Below are positions 1 through 5,486 of a stretch of 5,486 nucleotides of DNA, piece after piece. Each line of letters opens with the position of its first letter. The stretch's first letter is position 1. The stretch lies in contig JAEWFE010000039.1 in assembly GCA_023389005.1 (NCBI GenBank), positions 1-5,486 on the forward strand, in the 5' to 3' direction. Both the position numbers and the translations under genes were made by a program. The notes below the pieces were generated by a model. It was not told the origin of the DNA. It was given only the letters and a program-made list of their open reading frames with translations, and ran no database searches. Origin of the DNA: Bacillota bacterium. GTDB taxonomy: Bacteria > Bacillota > Bacilli > Lactobacillales > Enterococcaceae.

Positions 1-1851
1 ATTGAAGAATTACATCAAATGACAAAGATTGACTTATTCTTCCTTGACAAATTATTGCATATTATCGAAATTGAACAACAGTTGAAAGAAACGATAAAAG
101 ATGTCGATACTTTACGTTTAGCCAAACAAAATGGTTTTGCAGATAAAAAGATTGCTGAGCTATGGCAAATGACGATTGAAGAGGTCCGCCAATTTAGATT
201 AGCCAATCAAATTAAACCTGTTTATAAAATGGTTGATACTTGTGCGGCTGAATTTGAATCAAGTACACCATACTTCTATAGTACTTATGAATTTGAAAAT
301 GAATCGATTCGCTCGCCTAAAGACTCAGTATTAGTGTTAGGCTCAGGTCCTATCCGTATCGGTCAAGGGGTAGAGTTTGACTATGCGACCGTTCATTCGG
401 TTAAAGCCATTCAAAAAGCTGGTTATGAGGCTGTCATTATGAATAGTAATCCTGAAACAGTTTCTACAGACTTTTCAATTTCAGATAAACTATACTTTGA
501 ACCATTGACGATTGAAGATGTTTTAAATGTGATTGAATTAGAACAACCAGTCGGCGTTATTGTACAATTTGGTGGCCAAACAGCGATTAATTTAGCCGAA
601 CAATTAGTAAAAAATGGCGTTAATATTTTAGGTACTCAAATTGAAGACCTTGATCGTGCGGAAAATCGTGATTTATTTGAACAAGCCTTAAAAGATTTAA
701 ATATTCCACAGCCTCCTGGTGATACCGCAACGAATAAAGCTGAAGCCGTAGAAATTGCTAAACGTATTGGATATCCGGTACTAGTCCGTCCAAGTTATGT
801 CTTGGGAGGTCGTGCGATGGAAATTGTCCAAAATCAAGCAGACTTAGAAGATTATATGGAAAATGCGGTTAAAGCTTCTCCAGAACATCCAGTATTAGTA
901 GACCGTTATTTAGTTGGTAAAGAATGCGAAGTCGATGCAATCAGTGATGGTAAAAATGTCTTAATCCCTGGAATCATGGAACACATCGAACGTGCCGGTG
1001 TCCACTCGGGGGATTCGATGGCTGTTTATCCACCACAAACTTTATCACCAGAACAAATTCAAACGATTGAAGACTATACTAAGCGACTAGCCATTGGTTT
1101 AAATTGTGTGGGCATGATGAATATCCAGTTTGTTATTCATGATGATCAAGTTTATGTCATTGAAGTCAATCCGCGAGCAAGTCGTACTGTACCATTCTTA
1201 AGTAAAGTAACTGGCATTCCTATGGCGCAAGTAGCAACTAGAGCGATTCTAGGGGAAGATTTGGCAGAAATGGGATATCCAAATGGGTTATATCCAACTA
1301 GTGAAAATGTTCATATTAAAGCACCGGTCTTCTCATTTACTAAATTGTTAAAAGTAGATACGTATTTAGGACCTGAGATGAAGTCAACGGGTGAAGTTAT
1401 GGGTTCAGATAAAAATCTAGAAAAAGCCTTGTATAAAGCTTTTGAGGCGAGTGGTCTGCATATTCCAAGTTTTGGTACTGTTTTATTTACCATTGCAGAT
1501 GATAGTAAAGAAGAAGCACTTTCCTTAGCCAAACGTTTTGTCGAGATTGGCTTTAGTATTTTAGCTACTGCAGGAACAGCGAAATACTTTGGACAAAATG
1601 GAATCAAATGTAAAACAGTGGCTAAGATTCATCAAGCCTCTGAAAAACATGTGATTGACTATATCCGTGATGGTAGCTTACAGATGGTGATTAACACGAT
1701 GGATAAAAATCGTCAAAATAATGCTGAAGATGGCTTCCATATCCGCCGTGAATCTGTTGAACATGGTGTGCCGCTTTTCACTTCATTAGATACAGCTGAT
1801 GCAATCTTAAAAGTGATGGAATCTCAAGCATTTACTACGCAAGCAATTTAA
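1..1851 (+). CDS. carB: Carbamoyl-phosphate synthase large subunit, C-terminal part (5' end outside window)
   Basis: Cytosolic enzyme making carbamoyl phosphate from bicarbonate, ammonia passed from the CarA glutaminase, and two ATP, for pyrimidines and arginine. The frame is open from base 1, so the ATG at 19 is internal. The visible 616 residues are a bit over half of a family protein of about 1060-1070. In order: the end of the oligomerisation domain (to about residue 105); the second synthetase half, beginning with the nucleotide-binding segment LGSGPIRIGQG near 108; an ATP-grasp fold with LVRPSYVLGGRAMEI near 260 and the metal-ligand trio Q376, E388, N390 (IEVNPRASRT), matching E. coli Q829/E841/N843; then an MGS-like allosteric domain from about 496 to the end. 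In that domain ATAGTA (T523, T526), K542 and N565 match residues that contact UMP in the E. coli enzyme, so feedback control by UMP and PRPP is plausible. No frameshift or missing key residue is seen. The gene could be labelled pyrAB. The N-terminal half and the operon leader are not visible. Confidence 0.97.
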   Translation: MEELHQMTKIDLFFLDKLLHIIEIEQQLKETIKDVDTLRLAKQNGFADKKIAELWQMTIEEVRQFRLANQIKPVYKMVDTCAAEFESSTPYFYSTYEFENESIRSPKDSVLVLGSGPIRIGQGVEFDYATVHSVKAIQKAGYEAVIMNSNPETVSTDFSISDKLYFEPLTIEDVLNVIELEQPVGVIVQFGGQTAINLAEQLVKNGVNILGTQIEDLDRAENRDLFEQALKDLNIPQPPGDTATNKAEAVEIAKRIGYPVLVRPSYVLGGRAMEIVQNQADLEDYMENAVKASPEHPVLVDRYLVGKECEVDAISDGKNVLIPGIMEHIERAGVHSGDSMAVYPPQTLSPEQIQTIEDYTKRLAIGLNCVGMMNIQFVIHDDQVYVIEVNPRASRTVPFLSKVTGIPMAQVATRAILGEDLAEMGYPNGLYPTSENVHIKAPVFSFTKLLKVDTYLGPEMKSTGEVMGSDKNLEKALYKAFEASGLHIPSFGTVLFTIADDSKEEALSLAKRFVEIGFSILATAGTAKYFGQNGIKCKTVAKIHQASEKHVIDYIRDGSLQMVINTMDKNRQNNAEDGFHIRRESVEHGVPLFTSLDTADAILKVMESQAFTTQAI

Positions 1852-1853
1852 CG

Positions 1854-1889
1854 TGAAAGATAGGCAAGGTCATTCTTGCTTATCTTTTA
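1854..1889 (+). promoter_or_regulatory. Intercistronic stem-loop between carB and pyrK
   Basis: Starting two bases after the carB stop, 1856-1868 (AAAGATAGGCAAG) pairs with 1875-1887 (CTTGCTTATCTTT). This gives 13 bp with one G-U pair around a six-base loop (GTCATT). One further G-U and one T-A pair can extend it to 15 bp. The T run (1885-1888) is only four long and partly inside the stem, and AAAA follows it. It is therefore at best a weak, read-through terminator. It could equally be an RNA-processing or 3'-end-stabilising hairpin that sets carB mRNA levels apart from pyrKDFE. It lacks the purine-rich loop typical of PyrR binding sites. The structure is read directly from the sequence; its function is unknown. 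Confidence 0.6.
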
Positions 1890-1899
1890 AAATGATGGC

Positions 1900-1912
1900 A
1901 GGAAAGGAAAGG
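1900..1912 (+). promoter_or_regulatory. Ribosome binding site of pyrK
   Basis: The purine tract AGGAAAGGAAAGG offers overlapping Shine-Dalgarno matches, the last ending seven bases before the ATG at 1920. It fixes that ATG as the pyrK start rather than the in-frame ATG five codons later. It also shows that pyrK has its own strong initiation signal and need not rely on coupling to carB. Confidence 0.8.
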
Positions 1913-1919
1913 TAGTGGC

Positions 1920-2711
1920 ATGAAACAAGAATTAATGACAGTGGTCTCAAATCACCAACTTGCACCTAAAATTTTTGAATTAGTCTTAACCGGACATTTG
2001 GTCAAGCAAATGCATCATCCAGGACAATTTTTACATTTACGTGTCCCACAAGCAGATTTGTTATTACGTCGACCAATTAGTATTAATCAAATCAATCAAG
2101 AAAAACAAACAGTGACTTTGATTTATCGTGTACAAGGACAAGGGACACAAGTTTTCTCTCAATTACAAGCAGGCGATCAATTAGATTGTATGGGGCCTTT
2201 AGGTAATGGATTTAGTCTTGAGGGTGTTCATGCAGGCGATGAGGTCTACATTATTGGCGGTGGGATTGGCATTCCGCCATTATATGAACTATCCAAACGA
2301 TTAATCGAAAAAGGAGTACGCCCTGTGCATTTCTTAGGTTATGCCAATGGTGAAGTGAGCTATTATATTGATGAATTTCAAGCACTTGGTCGCACCTTGA
2401 TTGCTACAGATGATGGTTCGCTTGGTTTTAAGGGAAATGTTGGCCAGCTTTTAGATGATTATTTATCAAAAAATACAGAAATGCCAAAAGCGGTTTTCAC
2501 TTGTGGCAATAATGGGATGTTAAAAAAAGTAGAAAGCTTATTTTATCAAAAAGTAGCCGATGTTCAACTCTCTTTGGAATCAAGAATGGCTTGCGGAATG
2601 GGTGCATGTTATGCCTGTGTCTGTCATAAAAAAGATGATCCAACCAAACAAGCAAGTGTAAAAGTTTGTGATGAGGGACCAATTTTTCAAGCTGGGACGG
2701 TGATTTACTAA
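1920..2711 (+). CDS. pyrK: Dihydroorotate dehydrogenase B, electron-transfer subunit (FAD, 2Fe-2S)
   Basis: Passes electrons from the FMN of PyrD through a 2Fe-2S cluster and FAD to NAD+, as the partner subunit of class 1B dihydroorotate dehydrogenase (a PyrD2-PyrK2 heterotetramer in Lactococcus lactis). The 263 residues are the usual family length. The N-terminal ferredoxin-reductase-like FAD domain carries LLRRPISI (48-55), the typical flavin-binding motif, and GPLGNGF (92-98). The nucleotide-binding domain follows with IIGGGIGIPPLY (111-122) and TCGNNGML (194-201). The C-terminal cluster domain has C225-x4-C230-x2-C233-x16-C250, matching the four cluster ligands of the family; C235 is an extra cysteine. 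The stop codon TAA overlaps the pyrD ATG by one base (TAATG), so the two subunits are probably made in a coupled 1:1 fashion. An alternative name is pyrDII. Confidence 0.96.
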   Translation: MKQELMTVVSNHQLAPKIFELVLTGHLVKQMHHPGQFLHLRVPQADLLLRRPISINQINQEKQTVTLIYRVQGQGTQVFSQLQAGDQLDCMGPLGNGFSLEGVHAGDEVYIIGGGIGIPPLYELSKRLIEKGVRPVHFLGYANGEVSYYIDEFQALGRTLIATDDGSLGFKGNVGQLLDDYLSKNTEMPKAVFTCGNNGMLKKVESLFYQKVADVQLSLESRMACGMGACYACVCHKKDDPTKQASVKVCDEGPIFQAGTVIY

Positions 2712-3649
2712 TGAATCGATTACAAGTCAAACTACCTGGATTAAATCTGAAAAATCCAATTATGCCCGCTTCTGGTTGCTTCGGATTTGGGAAAGAATAT
2801 GCCAAATATTATGATATTGAACAGCTCGGGGCAGTCATGATTAAAGCGACCACCCCAGTTGCTCGTTTTGGCAATCCTACGCCGCGTGTGGCAGAAACAC
2901 CAAGTGGCATGTTGAATGCGATAGGCTTACAAAATCCGGGGTTAGAAGTTGTCATGAATGAAATCTTGCCTCATTTAGCAAAAGAATTCCCACGATTACC
3001 AATTATTGCCAATGTTGCTGGTTCTACAAAAGAAGATTACATCGAGGTTTGTGGTAAAATCGGGGATGCCAAAAATGTACATGCCATCGAGTTAAATGTT
3101 TCTTGTCCAAATGTCAAACATGGAGGAATTGCATTTGGTACTAATCCTGAAGTGATATTTGATTTAGTCACTGCGGTTAAAAAGGTCAGTAGTGTACCAA
3201 TTTATGTCAAACTTTCACCAAATGTTACGGATATAATCCCAATTGCTCAAGCGGTTGAAAGTGCCGGCGCTGATGGCTTCTCAATGATTAATACTTTATT
3301 AGGGATGCGCATTGATTTAAATACCCGAAAACCACTTTTAGCTAATCAAACAGGTGGCTTGTCTGGTCCGGCTATTAAACCAGTCGCTATTCGCTTAATT
3401 CATCAAGTAGCGAGCGTTTCTGATTTACCTATTATTGGGATGGGGGGCGTAATGCATGTTGATGATGTCATTGAAATGTATCTTGCTGGAGCGAGTGCCG
3501 TTGCGGTAGGTACAGCGAATTTCACGGACCCTTACATTTGTCCAAAATTAATCGAAGCCTTACCAAAAAGGATGGATGAACTAGGAATTGAAAGTCTATC
3601 CCAATTCATTCAAGAAGTGAGAGAGGAAAAGAAAAATGCACGAAAATAG
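2711..3649 (+). CDS. pyrD: Dihydroorotate dehydrogenase B (NAD+), catalytic subunit
   Basis: FMN-containing TIM-barrel enzyme that oxidises dihydroorotate to orotate, the fourth step of UMP synthesis. The 312 residues are normal for class 1. Key parts: the N-terminal PASGCFGFG (19-27); IKATTP (44-49) with the flavin-contacting lysine K45; the substrate loop NAIGLQNPG (69-77); the catalytic loop ELNVSCPNVKHGG (127-139) with active-site base C132; K167 in VKLSPN; TGGLSGPAIKP (214-224); and the phosphate-binding end IIGMGGV plus AVAVGTANF (241-247, 264-271). A cysteine as catalytic base is the class 1 hallmark, since class 2 enzymes use serine. The adjacent pyrK makes this class 1B, which reduces NAD+, rather than fumarate-using class 1A. 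The start lies in the TAATG overlap with pyrK. GGGACGG (2694-2700) is a modest Shine-Dalgarno ten bases upstream. The last 14 bases overlap pyrF. Confidence 0.97.
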   Translation: MNRLQVKLPGLNLKNPIMPASGCFGFGKEYAKYYDIEQLGAVMIKATTPVARFGNPTPRVAETPSGMLNAIGLQNPGLEVVMNEILPHLAKEFPRLPIIANVAGSTKEDYIEVCGKIGDAKNVHAIELNVSCPNVKHGGIAFGTNPEVIFDLVTAVKKVSSVPIYVKLSPNVTDIIPIAQAVESAGADGFSMINTLLGMRIDLNTRKPLLANQTGGLSGPAIKPVAIRLIHQVASVSDLPIIGMGGVMHVDDVIEMYLAGASAVAVGTANFTDPYICPKLIEALPKRMDELGIESLSQFIQEVREEKKNARK

Positions 3650-4349
3650 ACCTATCATTGCCTTGGATTTTGCTTCTAAAGCGCAAATCGAACAATTTTT
3701 AGCGAAATTCCCTGCAGACGAATCACTATTTGTGAAAATTGGGATGGAATTATTTTATCAAGAAGGCCCAGCGATTGTCCAATTTTTAAAAGAACAAGGT
3801 CATGATATCTTTTTAGATTTAAAATTACATGATATTCCTAACACGGTCGAGAAAGCCATGAAAGGAATTGCTAAACTTGGCGTAAAATTAACCAATGTTC
3901 ATGCCGCAGGTGGCATTCAAATGATGCAAGCGGCACTAAAAGGACTAACGGAAGGAAGCAATGGAGAGGTACCGATGTTAATTGCAGTTACGCAGCTCAC
4001 TTCTACTAGCCAAGAACAGATGAACCAAGAACAAAAAATTCCTGGTGATTTATTAGCAAGTGTGATTAATTATGCCAAATGTAGCCAACAAGCTGGATTA
4101 GCAGGAGTGGTTTGCTCGGCTTTAGAAGCTAGTGCCATCCACCAAGCAACAAGTGATGATTTTGTCTGTTTAACTCCTGGTATTCGTCCAAGTGGCAGTC
4201 AAGTTGGTGATCAAAAACGTGTGGTAACCCCAGCCTTAGCCAAAGCGTATGGTGCTAATTTTATCGTGGTGGGAAGACCGATTACCCAAGCTGAGAATCC
4301 TTATGAAGCTTACCAAGCAATTAAAAAAGAATGGAATGGTGAAGAATGA
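3636..4349 (+). CDS. pyrF: Orotidine 5'-phosphate decarboxylase
   Basis: Decarboxylates OMP to UMP, the last step of the pathway, with no cofactor. The 237 residues are the standard length of the short bacterial form. The (beta/alpha)8 fold shows all expected active-site elements: D11 in IIALDF; K34 in LFVKIGMELF; the catalytic D61-x-K63-x-x-D66 set in FLDLKLHDIPNT; QLTST (120-124), which contacts the pyrimidine; LTPGIRPSG (179-187); and the phosphate-gripping arginine R214 in VVGRPIT. The start ATG lies inside the end of pyrD (14-base overlap, different frame). It is supported by AGAGAGG (3620-3626) nine bases upstream. The gene ends in an ATGA overlap with pyrE. Intact and unremarkable in composition. 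Confidence 0.97.
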   Translation: MHENRPIIALDFASKAQIEQFLAKFPADESLFVKIGMELFYQEGPAIVQFLKEQGHDIFLDLKLHDIPNTVEKAMKGIAKLGVKLTNVHAAGGIQMMQAALKGLTEGSNGEVPMLIAVTQLTSTSQEQMNQEQKIPGDLLASVINYAKCSQQAGLAGVVCSALEASAIHQATSDDFVCLTPGIRPSGSQVGDQKRVVTPALAKAYGANFIVVGRPITQAENPYEAYQAIKKEWNGEE

Positions 4350-4996
4350 GTCTATCAATTGAACAACAAGTAGCACAAAATTTATTAGCGATTAAGGCGG
4401 TATTTTTAAGCCCAAATGAACCCTTTACTTGGGCGAGTGGGATTAAGAGTCCAATTTATTGTGATAACCGTTTAACGATGAGTTTTCCTAAGGTTCGTCG
4501 TTTAATTGCCAAGGGGTTAGCTGAAAAAATCAAAAAGCAATTTCCTGAAGTCGAAGTAATTGCTGGCACTGCCACTGCTGGGATCCCGCATGCTGCCTGG
4601 GTAGCAGAAATTTTAGATTTACCAATGGTGTATATCCGCAGTAAAGCGAAAGATCATGGAAAAGGCAATCAAATTGAAGGTCAAATTACCCCTGGTCAAA
4701 AAATGGTTGTAATTGAAGATTTAATTTCTACAGGTGGAAGTGTACTAGAAGCATGTCAGGCAGCCAAACGTGAAGGAGCTGATGTCTTAGGGGTAGCAGC
4801 TATTTTTACCTACGAATTACCAAAAGGAGCGACTAATTTTAACACAGCAAAATTACCACTTGTTACCTTGACCAATTATACAACGCTTATTCAAACTGCT
4901 CTTGAAGAAGGTTATATTTCAGAGGCTGACTTAGCTTTACTTACAGCTTGGAAACACGATCCAGAAAATTGGTTAAAATTAATCCATTTTTGTTAA
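4346..4996 (+). CDS. pyrE: Orotate phosphoribosyltransferase
   Basis: Joins orotate to PRPP to form OMP and pyrophosphate, the fifth step, just before PyrF. The 216 residues are typical of the short Gram-positive form. The PRPP-binding signature VVIEDLISTGGSV is at 121-133 with its paired acidic residues E124 and D125. FTWASGIKSPIYCDNR (27-42) is the N-terminal substrate segment. IAGTATAGIPHA (72-83) and the mobile catalytic loop RSKAKDHGKGNQIEG (98-112) are both present. Only a poor Shine-Dalgarno precedes the start (scattered GG pairs at 4333-4339), so initiation probably depends on ribosomes ending pyrF at the ATGA overlap. It is the last gene of the operon: a strong terminator begins 12 bases after the stop. 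Confidence 0.97.
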   Translation: MSLSIEQQVAQNLLAIKAVFLSPNEPFTWASGIKSPIYCDNRLTMSFPKVRRLIAKGLAEKIKKQFPEVEVIAGTATAGIPHAAWVAEILDLPMVYIRSKAKDHGKGNQIEGQITPGQKMVVIEDLISTGGSVLEACQAAKREGADVLGVAAIFTYELPKGATNFNTAKLPLVTLTNYTTLIQTALEEGYISEADLALLTAWKHDPENWLKLIHFC

Positions 4997-5008
4997 TATA
5001 AGGATATC

Positions 5009-5058
5009 AGGCTAATCTTACTTTTAATCAATTGAAAAGTGAGTATTAGCCTTTTATT
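5009..5058 (+). terminator. Rho-independent terminator ending the pyr operon
   Basis: The arm 5010-5025 pairs with 5035-5051 over 16 bp, with one bulged T (5044) and one G-U pair, around a nine-base loop (5026-5034). The base of the stem is GGCTAAT/ATTAGCC, and A5009-T5052 may add a pair. TTTTATT follows immediately on the + strand. There is no matching A tract on the upstream side, so it should act mainly on + strand transcripts. It separates pyrE from the carbonic anhydrase gene. Confidence 0.9.
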
Positions 5059-5060
5059 AT
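5032..5060 (+). promoter_or_regulatory. Candidate sigma-A promoter for the carbonic anhydrase gene
   Basis: TTGAAA (5032-5037) and TATTAT (5055-5060) are separated by exactly 17 bases, and each differs from the sigma-A consensus at one position. The -35 lies in the terminator loop and 3' arm, and the -10 lies in its T tract. A start near 5067 would leave a leader of only about 11 bases. That leader would exclude the AAAGGA motif and rely on GGTGA (5068-5072). The region is AT-rich, so a chance match is possible. No better promoter was seen between the terminator and the gene. Confidence 0.45.
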
Positions 5061-5072
5061 AAAGGACGGTGA
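5061..5072 (+). promoter_or_regulatory. Ribosome binding site of the carbonic anhydrase gene
   Basis: AAAGGA (5061-5066) ends 11 bases before the ATG at 5078 and GGTGA (5068-5072) ends five bases before it. Either could pair with 16S rRNA, and neither spacing is ideal. If transcription starts near 5067, only GGTGA is in the mRNA. If transcripts read through from pyrE, both are available. Confidence 0.55.
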
Positions 5073-5077
5073 AAGCA

Positions 5078-5486
5078 ATGCATCAAAATTTAGATGTTTA
5101 TTGGGATTATAGTGGGAATACTGGACCAGAGTATTGGCATTTATTGTGCGATAGATTTAAAAAAGGAGCGGAATTTGCCTATCAGTCTCCGATTCATTTA
5201 AAAAAGCAAGAAACAATAGCAATTCCAGCATCAGAGAAGGTTCAATTCTTTTATCAGAAGCAAAAATTTACCGAGAAGGAGTTCAAAAATACCATTCACT
5301 TTGTTCCGTTTGACCAACTTTCACATTTGGTTTATCAAGGTGAAAAATATTTTTTAACCGATATTCATTTTCATATGCCTAGTGAACATGTATTAGATGA
5401 AATTCAAGCCCCTTTAGAATTTCATTTGGTGCATACTAGTAAAAAACAAGTGAATCTGGTTGTGGGCATCTTATTTGAAACTGTCT
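5078..5486 (+). CDS. Alpha-class carbonic anhydrase, N-terminal part (3' end outside window)
   Basis: Predicted zinc enzyme interconverting CO2 and bicarbonate. The first 136 residues are visible and the frame stays open to the window edge. Alpha-class marks in order: W9-D-Y-S-G-N-T-G-P-E-Y-W20 near the N-terminus; QSPIHL (36-41); NTIH (71-74) at the place of the usual proton-shuttle histidine; DIHFHMPSEH (95-104), giving zinc ligands H97 and H99 and the conserved E103; and LEFHLVH (113-119), giving E114 and the third zinc ligand H116. The threonine-containing C-terminal active-site segment is beyond the window. The protein begins MHQNLDVYWDYSG, with no hydrophobic signal peptide, so it is probably cytosolic, unlike many exported bacterial alpha enzymes. 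The start is supported by the Shine-Dalgarno sites just upstream. It is separated from pyrE by a terminator. A role in supplying bicarbonate to carbamoyl-phosphate synthase is inference. Confidence 0.9.
   Translation, partial: MHQNLDVYWDYSGNTGPEYWHLLCDRFKKGAEFAYQSPIHLKKQETIAIPASEKVQFFYQKQKFTEKEFKNTIHFVPFDQLSHLVYQGEKYFLTDIHFHMPSEHVLDEIQAPLEFHLVHTSKKQVNLVVGILFETV

Noticed and set aside
19..21. ATG at 19 as the true start of the first gene
   Set aside because: The frame is open from base 1 and the residues before the ATG continue the carB homology. No Shine-Dalgarno precedes it, and the protein would lack the whole first synthetase half.
15..206. Open frame of 63 codons on the - strand inside carB
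   Set aside because: It lies entirely opposite the coding frame of carB, has low-complexity Ser/Ile/Cys-rich content, no recognisable domain, and is explained as a shadow of the real gene.
1311..1607. Open frame of 98 codons on the - strand inside carB
   Set aside because: It is antisense to the conserved end of the synthetase half and the allosteric domain of carB. The protein has no recognisable family, so it is a chance open frame.
1854..1889. Possible PyrR-binding attenuator in the carB-pyrK gap
   Set aside because: PyrR sites carry a characteristic purine-rich loop and bulge with a UCC...GAGG-like core and are paired with antiterminator and terminator folds. This simple hairpin with a GTCATT loop shows none of that. 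PyrR control is expected in the leader upstream of the window.
2497..2805. Open frame of 102 codons on the - strand across the pyrK/pyrD junction
   Set aside because: It is antisense to the iron-sulfur domain of pyrK and the start of pyrD, both strongly conserved. Nothing supports expression or a family match.
5156..5166. TTTAAAAAAGG run near the start of the carbonic anhydrase gene, considered as a programmed frameshift site
   Set aside because: The gene reads TTT AAA AAA GGA, so the slippery heptamer is not in the phase needed for -1 slippage. The frame continues through conserved alpha carbonic anhydrase motifs on both sides.

Overview
The window is a stretch of an AT-rich Firmicutes chromosome carrying the 3' part of a pyrimidine (UMP) biosynthesis operon. 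All complete genes lie on the + strand in the order carB (5' end missing), pyrK, pyrD, pyrF, pyrE. The strongest lineage clues are the class 1B dihydroorotate dehydrogenase pair PyrK/PyrD, the gene order carB-pyrK-pyrD-pyrF-pyrE, purine-rich Shine-Dalgarno sites and the codon use. Together these point to Lactobacillales, most likely Enterococcaceae (Enterococcus, Vagococcus or a relative). The genus cannot be fixed from sequence reading alone.

Layout. Positions 1-1851 hold the C-terminal 616 residues of the large subunit of carbamoyl-phosphate synthase. A 68-nt gap follows, holding a near-perfect stem-loop and a strong ribosome binding site for pyrK. From pyrK to pyrE (1920-4996) every junction overlaps (1, 14 and 4 nt), so these four genes look like a tightly coupled translational block. 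A strong rho-independent terminator closes the operon at 5009-5058. Beyond it, at 5078, starts a cytosolic-looking alpha-type carbonic anhydrase gene that runs off the right edge. A good sigma-A-like promoter match lies inside the terminator sequence.

How the genes work together. CarB, with the CarA subunit expected upstream of the window, makes carbamoyl phosphate from bicarbonate, glutamine-derived ammonia and two ATP. PyrB and PyrC, not in this window, convert it to dihydroorotate. PyrD with its electron-transfer partner PyrK oxidises dihydroorotate to orotate using NAD+. PyrE adds the ribose phosphate from PRPP to give OMP, and PyrF decarboxylates OMP to UMP. The carbonic anhydrase next door could supply the bicarbonate that CarB consumes, but it appears to be a separate transcription unit and the link is an inference.

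The window is conserved primary metabolism. I found no mobile element, CRISPR array, RNA gene or undescribed defence or biosynthetic system. The points worth a second look are the intercistronic hairpin, the overlapping terminator and promoter, and the somewhat divergent carbonic anhydrase beside the pyr operon.
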